The notes beneath the pieces are model-generated. The model was not told the origin of the DNA. It saw nothing but the letters and a program-made list of their open reading frames with translations, and ran no database searches. Both the position numbers and the translations under genes were made by a program. From contig WYBP01000017.1 in NCBI GenBank assembly GCA_011525845.1, positions 62,001-126,000 on the forward strand: a stretch of DNA of 64,000 nt, given 5' to 3'. Source of the DNA: Gemmatimonadaceae bacterium (GTDB lineage Bacteria; Gemmatimonadota; Gemmatimonadetes; Gemmatimonadales; Gemmatimonadaceae). Positions 8,561 to 17,300 of the stretch are shown one piece after another (the first letter of the stretch is position 1; each line of letters begins with the position of its first letter).

Positions 8561-9586
8561 GTGATCCGCTCGCCCTCGCCTCGGGACCAACGCTCGCCGG
8601 CGGCGGCCGCCCGGCTGACCACCGCACGGGGCACGCTCGCCGGACGGTCCGCGGCGCTTCTGGTGGGCGTCGCGACCCTCGCGCTGCTGGCTCCGGGGTC
8701 CACGTCCGCCCAACCCCCCGCCCCCGCCGCACAGAATCCCTCGCCGATGGTCGAGCGCACCCGCGCGCATGAGCGGCTCGAGCAGCGCGCGCTCCCCGGG
8801 ACCGCGCGCGCGTTCACCGGGCCTGCGGGACGGCCCGTCGATCTCTGGATCCCGGAGGGCGTCGTCGGTCGCGACACCTTCGACCTGGTGGTGCACTTCC
8901 ACGGCGCGTCCTGGCTCCCGACGCAGGCGGTGGCGGGGCTCCCGCGGCCGACCATCGCCGCGGTGGTCAACCTCGGGGCCGGATCGGGCGGCTACCACCG
9001 CGCGTTCGCCGAGCCCGCCGCGTTCGACTCGCTGCTCGCGCGGGCCGCACACGAGACCGCCAGGGCGACCGGGGTGCCCGTGCGCTTCACGCGCGTGACG
9101 CTGGTGGGCTTCTCGGCCGGCCACGGCGCGGTGCGCGCGATCCTCCTCGACCCGCGACACCTCGCACGCGTGGACGCCGTACTGCTGCTCGACGGGATGC
9201 ACACGTCGTACCTTCCCGACCGGCAGGTCCTCGCCGACGGCGGCGCGCTCGACACCACCAACCTCACGGCCCTCACCGACTTCGCGCGCCGCGCCACCCG
9301 CGGCGCCAAGGCGATGCTCATCACGCACTCGGAGATCTTCCCCGGCACCTTCGCCAGCACCACCGAGACCGCGGACTGGATGCTCGCGGCGCTCGACCTG
9401 CGTCGCACGGCGGTCCTCGCGTGGGGCCCGCGCGGGATGCAGCAGACGAGCGAGGCGCGCCGTGGTGGGTTCACCCTGCTCGGCTTCGCCGGCAACTCCG
9501 CGCCCGACCACGTGGACCACCTGCACGCCCTCCCCGAACTGCTCGCCCTCCTATCCAACATCCCTTCGGCACCCCAGCGACCGTGA
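8561..9586 (+). CDS. Secreted alpha/beta-hydrolase-like protein
   Basis: A 341-residue protein. From a GTG start an N-terminal stretch leads into a hydrophobic signal sequence (SAALLVGVATLALLAPGSTSAQ). The mature part shows an alpha/beta-hydrolase layout: beta strand plus oxyanion region DLVVHFHGASW, nucleophile elbow GFSAGHGA (G-x-S-x-G) and a late His near DHVDHLHALPE. An esterase or peptidase acting outside the cytoplasm is plausible; the substrate is unknown. The start is uncertain because the leader is long for a signal peptide. Its stop codon overlaps the GTG of the NagB fusion gene (GTGA), so the two are probably cotranscribed. Confidence 0.72.
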   Translation: MIRSPSPRDQRSPAAAARLTTARGTLAGRSAALLVGVATLALLAPGSTSAQPPAPAAQNPSPMVERTRAHERLEQRALPGTARAFTGPAGRPVDLWIPEGVVGRDTFDLVVHFHGASWLPTQAVAGLPRPTIAAVVNLGAGSGGYHRAFAEPAAFDSLLARAAHETARATGVPVRFTRVTLVGFSAGHGAVRAILLDPRHLARVDAVLLLDGMHTSYLPDRQVLADGGALDTTNLTALTDFARRATRGAKAMLITHSEIFPGTFASTTETADWMLAALDLRRTAVLAWGPRGMQQTSEARRGGFTLLGFAGNSAPDHVDHLHALPELLALLSNIPSAPQRP

Positions 9587-11517
9587 GTACACCCCTGATC
9601 ATCCCGCGCGAACGCATCCCGACGCGCATCCTCCCCGGCGCCCGCGCCGCCGCGCGCGAAGTGGCGGCCGAGATCGCCGCCCTCATCCGCGCGCGTGCCG
9701 CCGAGGGGCGGAACGCCGTGCTCGGCCTCGCCACCGGCTCCACGCCCACCGGCATCTACGCCGAGCTCGTGCGGCTGCACCGCGAGGAGGGGCTCTCGTT
9801 CCGGAACGTGATCACGTTCAACCTGGACGAGTACCATCCGATGCGCCCGGAGGACCTGCAGAGCTACGCGCGCTTCATGCGCGAGCACCTCTTCGACCTC
9901 GTGGACATCGACCCCGCCAACGCCCACGTGCCGGACGGCACGGTCCCGGTGGACGAGGTGGCGGAGTACTGCCGCGCCTATGAGCAGCGGATCGCCGACG
10001 CCGGCGGCATCGACCTCCAGCTGCTCGGCGTCGGCCGCACGGGGCACATCGGCTTCAACGAACCCGGGTCGGACGACGCGACGCGGACCCGGCTCATCAC
10101 GCTCGACCGGGTGACGAGGATCGACGCCGCCAGCGACTTCTTCGGCGCCGAGAACGTGCCGCGCCGCGCGATCACGATGGGGGTCGGCACGATCCTCGAG
10201 GCGCGCCGGATCCTGATGCTCGCGTTCGGCGAGAACAAGGCGTCGATCGTCGCGAAGGTGGTCGAGGGGGAGGCCTCGCCCCTCATCCCCGCGACCTACC
10301 TGCAGCGCCACGCGGACGCCACGCTCCTGCTCGATGCGGCCGCGGCCGCCGACCTCGCCCGCCAGCGCTCCCCCTGGCTCTTCGGGCCGGTGCGGTGGAC
10401 GGAGGATTCGATCCGCCGGGCGGTGATCTGGCTGGCCGAGAAGACGGGGAAGGCGATCCTCAAGCTCACCGACGCGGACTACAACGAGGACGGCCTGCAG
10501 GACCTCCTGGCCGAGCACGGGTCGGCGTACGAGATCAACCTCTTCGTCTTCCGGCACCTGCAGGGGACGATCGTCGGCTGGCCCGCGGGGAAGCCGGCCG
10601 GCATGAAGCAGCCCGGGGACCGGGCCCGTCCGCTCGACCACATCTTCCCCAAGCGCGTGCTGGTCTTCTCGCCGCACCCCGACGACGACGTGATCTCGAT
10701 GGGCGGGACGCTGATCCGGCTCGCCGACCAGGGGCACGACGTGCAGGTGGCGTACCAGACCTCGGGGAACATCGCGGTGTTCGACGAGGATGCGATCCGC
10801 TTCGCCGAGTTCGTGGTGGAGTTCTGCGCGGAGTTCGGCGTGCTCTCCGACCGGATCGTGGAGCTCGAGGCGCACGTGGAGCGCTTCCTGCGGCTCAAGC
10901 GCGCGGGGCAGGTGGACAGCGCCGAGGTGCAGAGGATCAAGGCGATCATCCGCCGGGGCGAGGCGCGCGCGGCGGCCCGCTGCTGCGGCGTGCCGGACAC
11001 GAAGCTCCACTTCCTCGACCTCCCGTTCTACGAGACGGGCCGCGTCAAGAAGAAGGCGCTCGGGCCCGAGGACATCCGGATCGTGCTGGAGCTCCTGCGC
11101 GCGGTGCGGCCGCACCAGGTCTACGCGGCGGGGGATCTCTCGGACCCGCACGGCACGCACCGCACCTGCCTCGCGGCGATCATCGAGGCGTACCGCCGGT
11201 GCCGGGAGGACGACTGGTTTACGGACTCCGAGCTCTGGCTCTACCGCGGCGCATGGCAGGAGTGGTCGCCGCACCAGATCGAGATGGCCGCGCCCCTCAG
11301 CCCGGACGAGGTGCGGCGCAAGCGGACGGCGATCTTCAAGCACCAGTCGCAGAAGGACCGCGCGCTCTTCCCCGGCCCGGACGCGCGCGAGTTCTGGCAG
11401 CGCGCCGAGGCGCGGAACAGCGAGACCGCGCGCCGCTACGACCGCCTCGGGCTCGCGGAGTACGAGGCGATGGAGGGGTTCGTGCAGTGGGACGGCGTCT
11501 GGGATCCCACCGGGTGA
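9583..11517 (+). CDS. nagB: NagB-like deaminase fused to a PIG-L-type deacetylase domain
   Basis: A 644-residue two-domain protein. Residues about 1-270 resemble glucosamine-6-phosphate deaminase (AVLGLATGSTPTGIY, ITFNLDEYHPM, GVGRTGHIGFNEPGS). The E. coli catalytic Asp141 position (GNDGH) is Thr here (GRTGH); from memory the same change occurs in Bacteroidota-type NagB proteins. Residues about 340-600 are a PIG-L/LmbE zinc deacetylase domain (FSPHPDDDVISMGGTL and SDPHGTHRTC). The combination suggests deacetylation of an N-acetyl amino sugar followed by deamination into glycolysis. It sits directly upstream of the SusC/SusD unit, which fits amino-sugar uptake. Confidence 0.88.
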   Translation: MSTPLIIPRERIPTRILPGARAAAREVAAEIAALIRARAAEGRNAVLGLATGSTPTGIYAELVRLHREEGLSFRNVITFNLDEYHPMRPEDLQSYARFMREHLFDLVDIDPANAHVPDGTVPVDEVAEYCRAYEQRIADAGGIDLQLLGVGRTGHIGFNEPGSDDATRTRLITLDRVTRIDAASDFFGAENVPRRAITMGVGTILEARRILMLAFGENKASIVAKVVEGEASPLIPATYLQRHADATLLLDAAAAADLARQRSPWLFGPVRWTEDSIRRAVIWLAEKTGKAILKLTDADYNEDGLQDLLAEHGSAYEINLFVFRHLQGTIVGWPAGKPAGMKQPGDRARPLDHIFPKRVLVFSPHPDDDVISMGGTLIRLADQGHDVQVAYQTSGNIAVFDEDAIRFAEFVVEFCAEFGVLSDRIVELEAHVERFLRLKRAGQVDSAEVQRIKAIIRRGEARAAARCCGVPDTKLHFLDLPFYETGRVKKKALGPEDIRIVLELLRAVRPHQVYAAGDLSDPHGTHRTCLAAIIEAYRRCREDDWFTDSELWLYRGAWQEWSPHQIEMAAPLSPDEVRRKRTAIFKHQSQKDRALFPGPDAREFWQRAEARNSETARRYDRLGLAEYEAMEGFVQWDGVWDPTG

Positions 11518-11563
11518 GCGGGGGGGAGCGGCGAAGCCCCGCACGTCCTTTTCCGCATCTCCG

Positions 11564-11592
11564 TTGACAGCCGACCCGGTCACGCGCATCAT
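11564..11592 (+). promoter_or_regulatory. Candidate sigma-70 promoter for the SusC operon
   Basis: A perfect TTGACA (11564-11569) is separated by 17 bp from CATCAT (11587-11592, four of six matches to TATAAT). A transcript from here would have a leader of about 100 nt before the SusC-like ATG. It is the best -35 hexamer seen in this stretch. Confidence 0.5.
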
Positions 11593-11701
11593 TGCTGCCC
11601 GCGCCATAGCTGACCCGTCACCGGGTCCCCCGCAGGGCCGGTCGCAGCTCACCGCAGTTCCCGTTCGCCCTGCCGTCCCACACTAGCCGGAAGACCACAT
11701 C

Positions 11702-14700
11702 ATGAAGCTTCGAGCACTCGCCTTCCTGCTGGGAACGCTCCTGCTGGCGGCGCCTGCGTTCGCGCAGGTGAAGACCGTCACCGGCCGCGTGACCAGCCTC
11801 CAGGGCGCGTCGATGCGCGACGTCCAGGTCGCCGTGAAGGGCACCACCCTGGGCACCGCGACGGACGGTGCGGGGCGTTACAGCATCCGCGTGGCCGCGG
11901 GCCAGGTGCTGATGTTCCGCATCATCGGGCACGCGCCCGAGGAGCGGACCGTCGGGGCCGAGGACGTGATCGACGTGCAGATGCGCCCCGTGGCGACCAA
12001 CCTGAACGAGGTGGTCGTGACGGCGCTCGGCCAGACCACCACGCAGCGCGCGCTGGGCACGTCGCAGCAGAGCGTGCAGGGTGCGGACATCGCCTCCACG
12101 CAGCGCGAGAACTTCGTGAACGCGCTGCAGGGACGCGTGGCGGGGGTCGAGGTGACGAGCAGCTCCGGCGTGCCGGGCGCCTCCGCCTCCATCACCATCC
12201 GCGGCGTGAGCTCGATCAGCAGCAGCAACCAGCCGCTCATGATCGTGGACGGCCTCCCGCTCGACAACAAGACCTTCAACACGGGCGCCCTCGCGTCGGA
12301 CGCGCCGGGCTCGCTGACCGCGTTCTCCAACCGCGGCCTCGACTTCACGAACCGCGCGGCGGACCTCAACCCCGAGGACATCGAGACGCTGGTGGTGCTC
12401 AAGGGCCCCGAGGCCTCGGCGCTCTACGGGATCGACGCGGCGAACGGCGCGATCGTGATCACCACCAAGCGCGGCCGCGCGGGGACCGGCGGGTTCGAGT
12501 ACAGCAACAGCTTCCGGATCGACCAGACGCGCGACCAGCCCTCGCTGCAGCGCACCTACGGGCCCACCAGCATCGCGGGTGCGGTGCTCTCGACCTTCCA
12601 GTACTTCGGCGCCCCGTACGCGGACACCACGCGCTTCTATGACAACGTGGGCGGGTTCTTCCGCACCGCGGTCACGGCGCGGCACAACATCAACTTCAGC
12701 GGCGCCGCCCCGGACAACCGGATCAACTACCGGCTCGCCGCCACGTCGAGCAAGCAGGAGGGCGTGGTCCCGAACTCGCAGCTCCGCTCCACCAACCTCA
12801 CGGGCGCCTCGCAGGCGCAGGTGAACGACTGGCTGCGGGCCGACCTCTCCATGGCCTACTCGTTCTCCAACAACGACCAGCCCTGGAAGGGGGCGGACGG
12901 GCCGCTGATCGGCCTCCTGCTCTGGCCGGCGAACGACAACGCCCGCGACTGGCTCTCCCCGGCCGGCACCCGCCGCCGCCTCACCGCCCTCTCGGCGACC
13001 GCCGAGACGGACAACCCGTACTTCAACGTCAACCGCAACCAGAGCAAGTCCGACAACAGCCGCCTGATGGCGAACGTCGGGCTCGTGATCACCCCGTTCT
13101 CCTGGGGCGGCCTCAAGACCAACATCGGGTCGGACAGCTACACCAACTCCCTCCAGATCCTCCGCCACCCCGAGAGCGCGTTCGGGAGCACCTACAACGG
13201 CGTGCTCGACCTCGCGAACGACGTCACGCGCAACGTGAACGCGCAGACGGTCCTCACCTTCAATCCGTATGAGCTCCGGTCCGACCTGAAGGTCAGCGGC
13301 CTCGTCGGGAACCAGATCTCGGACTTCAAGTCCACCACCTCGGCGCTCAAGGGGCAGGACTTCCTCGACCCGAACTTCGTCTCGGTGAACAACACGGTGC
13401 TCCGCACCAACCGGACGATCATCAGCCAGCGCCGCCTGATGAGCCTCTTCGGCAGCGCGACGCTCGACTACCGCGACTACCTCTACCTCACGGTCACCGG
13501 CCGCAACGACTGGACCTCGACCATCCCGCAGGACCGCAACTCGTTCTTCTATCCCTCGATCTCCACGAGCTTCATCTTCTCGGACGCCTTCCCCGAGGTG
13601 GCGAAGTACGTGACCGGCAAGCTGCGCGCCGGCTACGCCCGCGTCGGCAAGGACGCGCGGCCCTACGCCTACCGTCCGTCGCTCGAGTACAAGACCACCT
13701 CCAACGGCGGCTACGGCTACGGCTTCACGGGCCCGAACATCGGCCTCAAGCCCGAGTTCGCGCGCTCGTACGAGGTCGGCACGGAGCTCGGGTTCCTCGA
13801 CAACCGCCTCGGCGTCGACATCACCTGGTACCACAAGCAGACCAAGGACCAGATCGTCAACGACATCCGCGGCAGCTACGCCACCGGGTTCATCCTCTTC
13901 AACCTGAACGGCGCGAGCACCCGCAACGCCGGCCTCGAGGTCACCCTCCGCGGCACCCCGGTCTCGAACCCGACCTTCTCGTGGGACGTGATCGCCAACA
14001 TCGAGCGGGCGCGCAGCAAGGTGCTCTCGCTGCCGAACGACCTCCCCGAGTCGTACGTGTCGGACACCTGGCTCTACGGCAACGTGCGCAACGGCACCAA
14101 GCCCGGGCTCTCCACGCGCTCGCTCACCGGCCTCTTCTACCTGCGCAACAACGCCGGCGACCTCCTGATCGACCCGACCACCGGGCTGCCCCTCCGGTCG
14201 TCGACGTTCATCGACGGCGGCTACGACCGGCAGCCGGACTACTCGATCGGCCTCACGAACACCTTCAACTACAACCGCTTCTCCCTCTCCTTCCTGATCG
14301 ACATCCGGAAGGGAGGCGACGTGCTCAATGCCACCGAGCACCTGCTCACCGCGCGCGGGCTGAGCAAGCGCACGCTCGACCGTGAGGAGCCGCGCGTGAT
14401 CGCGGGCGTCCTCCGCGACGGCAAGGAGAACAGCGCCACGCCCACCCGGAACACGATCGTCGTGATCCCCGCGGTGCAGCCGGCGTACTACACGTCGATC
14501 AGTGAGGAGCTCTTCATCGAGAAGGACATCAACTGGGTGCGCCTGAAGGACGTCACCCTCCGCTACGAGCTCCCCGGCACGCTCTTCCGGGCCCAGCACG
14601 CCAGCGTCTTCCTCACCGCGACGGACCTCTTCCTCTTCACCAACTACTCCGGGCTCGACCCGATCGTGAACGGGAACTCCGCCGCGGTCGGCGGCTCCGG

Positions 14701-14773
14701 GGCATCGGGGATCGACTACGGCAACTTCCCCGTCCCGCGCGGCATCAGCTTCGGCCTCAAGGTGGGTTTCTGA
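11702..14773 (+). CDS. SusC/RagA-family TonB-linked outer-membrane transporter
   Basis: A 1023-residue protein with a signal peptide (MKLRALAFLLGTLLLAAPAFAQ). A carboxypeptidase-regulatory-like domain follows (about 25-100, TGRVTSLQGASMRDVQVAVKG), then the TonB plug (LQGRVAGVEVTSSSGVPGAS, IRGVSSISSSNQPLMIVDG, LKGPEASALYGIDAANGAIV) and a long beta-barrel ending in aromatic residues (GISFGLKVGF). It forms the barrel under a SusD lid and imports oligomers with TonB energy. The SusD gene starts 2 nt after its stop, giving an operon of at least three genes. The ligand is not evident; the amino-sugar enzyme next door is the only hint. Confidence 0.95.
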   Translation: MKLRALAFLLGTLLLAAPAFAQVKTVTGRVTSLQGASMRDVQVAVKGTTLGTATDGAGRYSIRVAAGQVLMFRIIGHAPEERTVGAEDVIDVQMRPVATNLNEVVVTALGQTTTQRALGTSQQSVQGADIASTQRENFVNALQGRVAGVEVTSSSGVPGASASITIRGVSSISSSNQPLMIVDGLPLDNKTFNTGALASDAPGSLTAFSNRGLDFTNRAADLNPEDIETLVVLKGPEASALYGIDAANGAIVITTKRGRAGTGGFEYSNSFRIDQTRDQPSLQRTYGPTSIAGAVLSTFQYFGAPYADTTRFYDNVGGFFRTAVTARHNINFSGAAPDNRINYRLAATSSKQEGVVPNSQLRSTNLTGASQAQVNDWLRADLSMAYSFSNNDQPWKGADGPLIGLLLWPANDNARDWLSPAGTRRRLTALSATAETDNPYFNVNRNQSKSDNSRLMANVGLVITPFSWGGLKTNIGSDSYTNSLQILRHPESAFGSTYNGVLDLANDVTRNVNAQTVLTFNPYELRSDLKVSGLVGNQISDFKSTTSALKGQDFLDPNFVSVNNTVLRTNRTIISQRRLMSLFGSATLDYRDYLYLTVTGRNDWTSTIPQDRNSFFYPSISTSFIFSDAFPEVAKYVTGKLRAGYARVGKDARPYAYRPSLEYKTTSNGGYGYGFTGPNIGLKPEFARSYEVGTELGFLDNRLGVDITWYHKQTKDQIVNDIRGSYATGFILFNLNGASTRNAGLEVTLRGTPVSNPTFSWDVIANIERARSKVLSLPNDLPESYVSDTWLYGNVRNGTKPGLSTRSLTGLFYLRNNAGDLLIDPTTGLPLRSSTFIDGGYDRQPDYSIGLTNTFNYNRFSLSFLIDIRKGGDVLNATEHLLTARGLSKRTLDREEPRVIAGVLRDGKENSATPTRNTIVVIPAVQPAYYTSISEELFIEKDINWVRLKDVTLRYELPGTLFRAQHASVFLTATDLFLFTNYSGLDPIVNGNSAAVGGSGASGIDYGNFPVPRGISFGLKVGF

Positions 14774-14775
14774 CC

Positions 14776-16407
14776 ATGACCAACTCCAACGCCACCACGC
14801 GGCGCGCGGCCGCGACCACCCCGTCCTCCCGGAAGCCGATGCGAGCCCTCAAGGGATTGCTGCTGGCCGGCGCGCTCACCGCGTCCACCAGCTGCCAGGA
14901 TTTCCTCGACGTCAACACCAACCCCAACGGCCCCCAGGTCGTCTCGGCCAACCTGTACCTCGCGCCGATGCTGCACTGGATGGTCACCTCGCCACAGTTC
15001 GACGGCCGCTTCGTGGGCCGGTACACGCAGCAATGGACCCTGCCCGGCACGAGTCTCAGCACCTGGGACCGGATGGGGTACGATCCCTCCAGCGACAACG
15101 GTGCCCAGCAGTGGCGTGACGTGTACTGGAACTTCGGCCAGAACCTCGTCGACATGATGCAGAAGGCCGAGGCCGAGCAACGCTGGGACCTCCTCGGCGT
15201 GGGCTACGTGCTCAAGGCCTGGGGATGGCAGGTGCTCGTGGACCTGCACGGGCCGCTGATCATCCGCGAGGCGTTCAACCAGTCCACCTTCTCCTTCGGA
15301 TACGATACGGAGGAGTTCGCGTACGGCGAGGTCCGCCGGCTGCTAGACGAGGCGATCACCCTCCTCAAGCGCACCGACGGCGCGGTGGACGCGACCTACC
15401 TCGGGCGCACGGACAAGATGTACAACGGCGACCGGACCAAGTGGCTCAAGTTCGCCTACGGCCTGCGGGCGCTCCACCTGAACCACTACACCAATAAGTC
15501 CACCTACGACGCGGCGGCGGTCATCGCCAACGTCGACAGCTCGTTCGTGGGCAACGCGGACGACGCCCTGCTGACCTACCCGGCCACGCAGAACGACGAC
15601 ATCAACTTCTGGGGGCGTACGCGCGGCAACATCCATGTGTACCGCCAGACGCAATTCGTGCTCGGCCTGATGAACGGCACCGTGTTCGGGGGCGTCGTGG
15701 ATCCCCGGTTGACGCGGATGCTCTCCCCCGCGCCCGACGGCGTCTACCGCGGGCTCAACCCGAACGTAGTCGGCTTCGGCGGGCTCGCCGCCGCCCAGCA
15801 GCCGAACAACTTCCACGGCTACGCCGGCACCGGTGGCCAGCAGCTCCCCGGCCGCTACCTCTTCGACGACAAGGCGAAGATGCCGGTGATGACCTATTCG
15901 CAGTTGCAGTTCATCAAGGCGGAAGCCGCGTACCGGAGTGGCAACCTCCCGCTTGCACTCACGGCGTACACGGCCGGGATCTCGTCCCACATCGACTGGG
16001 TGAACGCCCGCAACCTCGACAACGCCCAGACCCCGACGCAGATCAGCGCGACGGAGAAGTCGACCTTCCTCGCGAACACCGCGATCGTCCCGGCCACCCC
16101 GGCGGGTCTCACGCTCACGCGGATCATGTCGCAGAAGTACATCGCGCAGTGGGGATGGGGGCACAACGAGCTCTGGATGGACATGCGCCGCTACCACTAC
16201 ACCGACATCGACCCGGCGAGCGGGGTGCAGGTCTACCCCGGGTTCACACCGCCGACGACGCTGTACCCGGACAATGGGGGCTTCGTCGTGCAGCGCATCC
16301 GTCCGCGCTACAACTCGGAGTACGTGTGGAACCGGCCCGGCCTCGACGCCATCGGCGGCCTGGCGCTGGACTACCACACGAAGCCCCTCTGGATCACCCT
16401 CCCGTAA
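14776..16407 (+). CDS. SusD/RagB-family nutrient-binding outer-membrane lipoprotein
   Basis: A 543-residue protein of the SusD-like type that partners SusC. The lipobox is TSTSC before QDFLDVNTNPNGPQ, a typical SusD N-terminus. TPR-like helical motifs and FPDN-type C-terminal features follow (RIRPRYNSEYVWNRP near the end). The longest reading starts at 14776, but the ATG at 14839 (MRALKGLLLAGALTAS) makes a more ordinary lipoprotein signal and may be the real start. It would be anchored on the outer leaflet and hand ligand to the SusC barrel. Confidence 0.93.
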   Translation: MTNSNATTRRAAATTPSSRKPMRALKGLLLAGALTASTSCQDFLDVNTNPNGPQVVSANLYLAPMLHWMVTSPQFDGRFVGRYTQQWTLPGTSLSTWDRMGYDPSSDNGAQQWRDVYWNFGQNLVDMMQKAEAEQRWDLLGVGYVLKAWGWQVLVDLHGPLIIREAFNQSTFSFGYDTEEFAYGEVRRLLDEAITLLKRTDGAVDATYLGRTDKMYNGDRTKWLKFAYGLRALHLNHYTNKSTYDAAAVIANVDSSFVGNADDALLTYPATQNDDINFWGRTRGNIHVYRQTQFVLGLMNGTVFGGVVDPRLTRMLSPAPDGVYRGLNPNVVGFGGLAAAQQPNNFHGYAGTGGQQLPGRYLFDDKAKMPVMTYSQLQFIKAEAAYRSGNLPLALTAYTAGISSHIDWVNARNLDNAQTPTQISATEKSTFLANTAIVPATPAGLTLTRIMSQKYIAQWGWGHNELWMDMRRYHYTDIDPASGVQVYPGFTPPTTLYPDNGGFVVQRIRPRYNSEYVWNRPGLDAIGGLALDYHTKPLWITLP

Positions 16408-16414
16408 CCGAGCC

Positions 16415-17185
16415 ATGACCAGACACCGATACCTCATCGCGCTGTTCGCGGCCCTCGCGCTCGGCGCCTGCAGCGAGAACGCGGTCCAGGACATCACGGG
16501 ACCGATCCCCTCCGCCCGCGTCAAGTTCTTCAACTTCGGCGTCAACGCGCCGGCGGTGAACTTCTACGCGAACGACACCAAGATGACGGCGATCAGCTCC
16601 ACCACCGGCATCGAGTCCACCAACGGCGTCTCGTACGGCGCCGTGGGCTCGGGCGGCTTCTACGCGGCCGTGGAGCCGGGCGCCTACACGCTCACCGGCC
16701 GCATCTCCGCCACGGTCGACAAGGACCTGATCATCGCCTCGGTCCCCGCGACCATCGCCGACGGCGCGTCCTATTCGCTCTACCTGAGCGGGTTCTACAA
16801 CACCACCACCAAGACCGTGGACGGGTTCGTCGTCCAGGACGACTACCCGGCCGCGATCGACTTCTCCGTGGCGTACGTGCGCTTCGTGCACGCGATCGCG
16901 AACGCCAACCCGCTCACGCTCTACGCACGCAACACGCTCACGCTCACCGAGGTGCCGGTGGGGGCGGAGATCGCGTATCGCGGTGCGGGCGCGTTCGTGG
17001 CGATCCCCTCGGGCGTCTACGACCTGGGCGCGCGCTACGCCGGCGTCACCACCAACGCCTTCGGCCGCACCGCCGTCTCCTTCGCGGCGGGGCGCGTCTA
17101 CACCATCGGCGCGCGCGGCGACATCACCGTCACCTCCACCACCGCGACCAATCGGCCCTTCCTGGACAACACCGCGAACCGCTGA
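16415..17185 (+). CDS. DUF4397 lipoprotein, third gene of the SusCD unit
   Basis: A 256-residue lipoprotein with signal and lipobox (MTRHRYLIALFAALALGAC). The rest shows two similar beta-rich halves (ARVKFFNFGVNAPAVNFYAN near 30 and AYVRFVHAIANANPLTLYAR near 155), matching tandem DUF4397 units. The function of the domain is unknown; surface display next to SusD suggests binding or attachment. It begins 7 nt after the SusD stop and is followed by a strong terminator, so it closes the operon. Confidence 0.85.
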   Translation: MTRHRYLIALFAALALGACSENAVQDITGPIPSARVKFFNFGVNAPAVNFYANDTKMTAISSTTGIESTNGVSYGAVGSGGFYAAVEPGAYTLTGRISATVDKDLIIASVPATIADGASYSLYLSGFYNTTTKTVDGFVVQDDYPAAIDFSVAYVRFVHAIANANPLTLYARNTLTLTEVPVGAEIAYRGAGAFVAIPSGVYDLGARYAGVTTNAFGRTAVSFAAGRVYTIGARGDITVTSTTATNRPFLDNTANR

Positions 17186-17206
17186 CGCACCACGCCCCGA
17201 ACGGAG

Positions 17207-17245
17207 AACGCGACCCCGGCACCCGCCGGGGTCGCGTTCCTGTTT
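17207..17245. terminator. Rho-independent-type hairpin between convergent genes
   Basis: A perfect 14-bp stem (17207-17220 with 17225-17238) closes a 4-nt loop and is followed by a T-rich stretch (TTCCTGTTT). The arms carry AA/TT at their base, so the hairpin can work in both directions. It probably ends both the SusCD operon and the convergent transporter gene at 17301. Confidence 0.85.
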
Positions 17246-17300
17246 GCGGCGACGACGCAGCGGGGCATTCCCCTGGGTCGCGTGGGCTCCCCACCCCGCG

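Noticed and set aside
11618-14599. A 993-codon minus-strand open frame opposite the SusC gene
   Set aside because: It mirrors the SusC codons and its translation is low-complexity Arg/Gly/Val/Ala without any recognisable domain.
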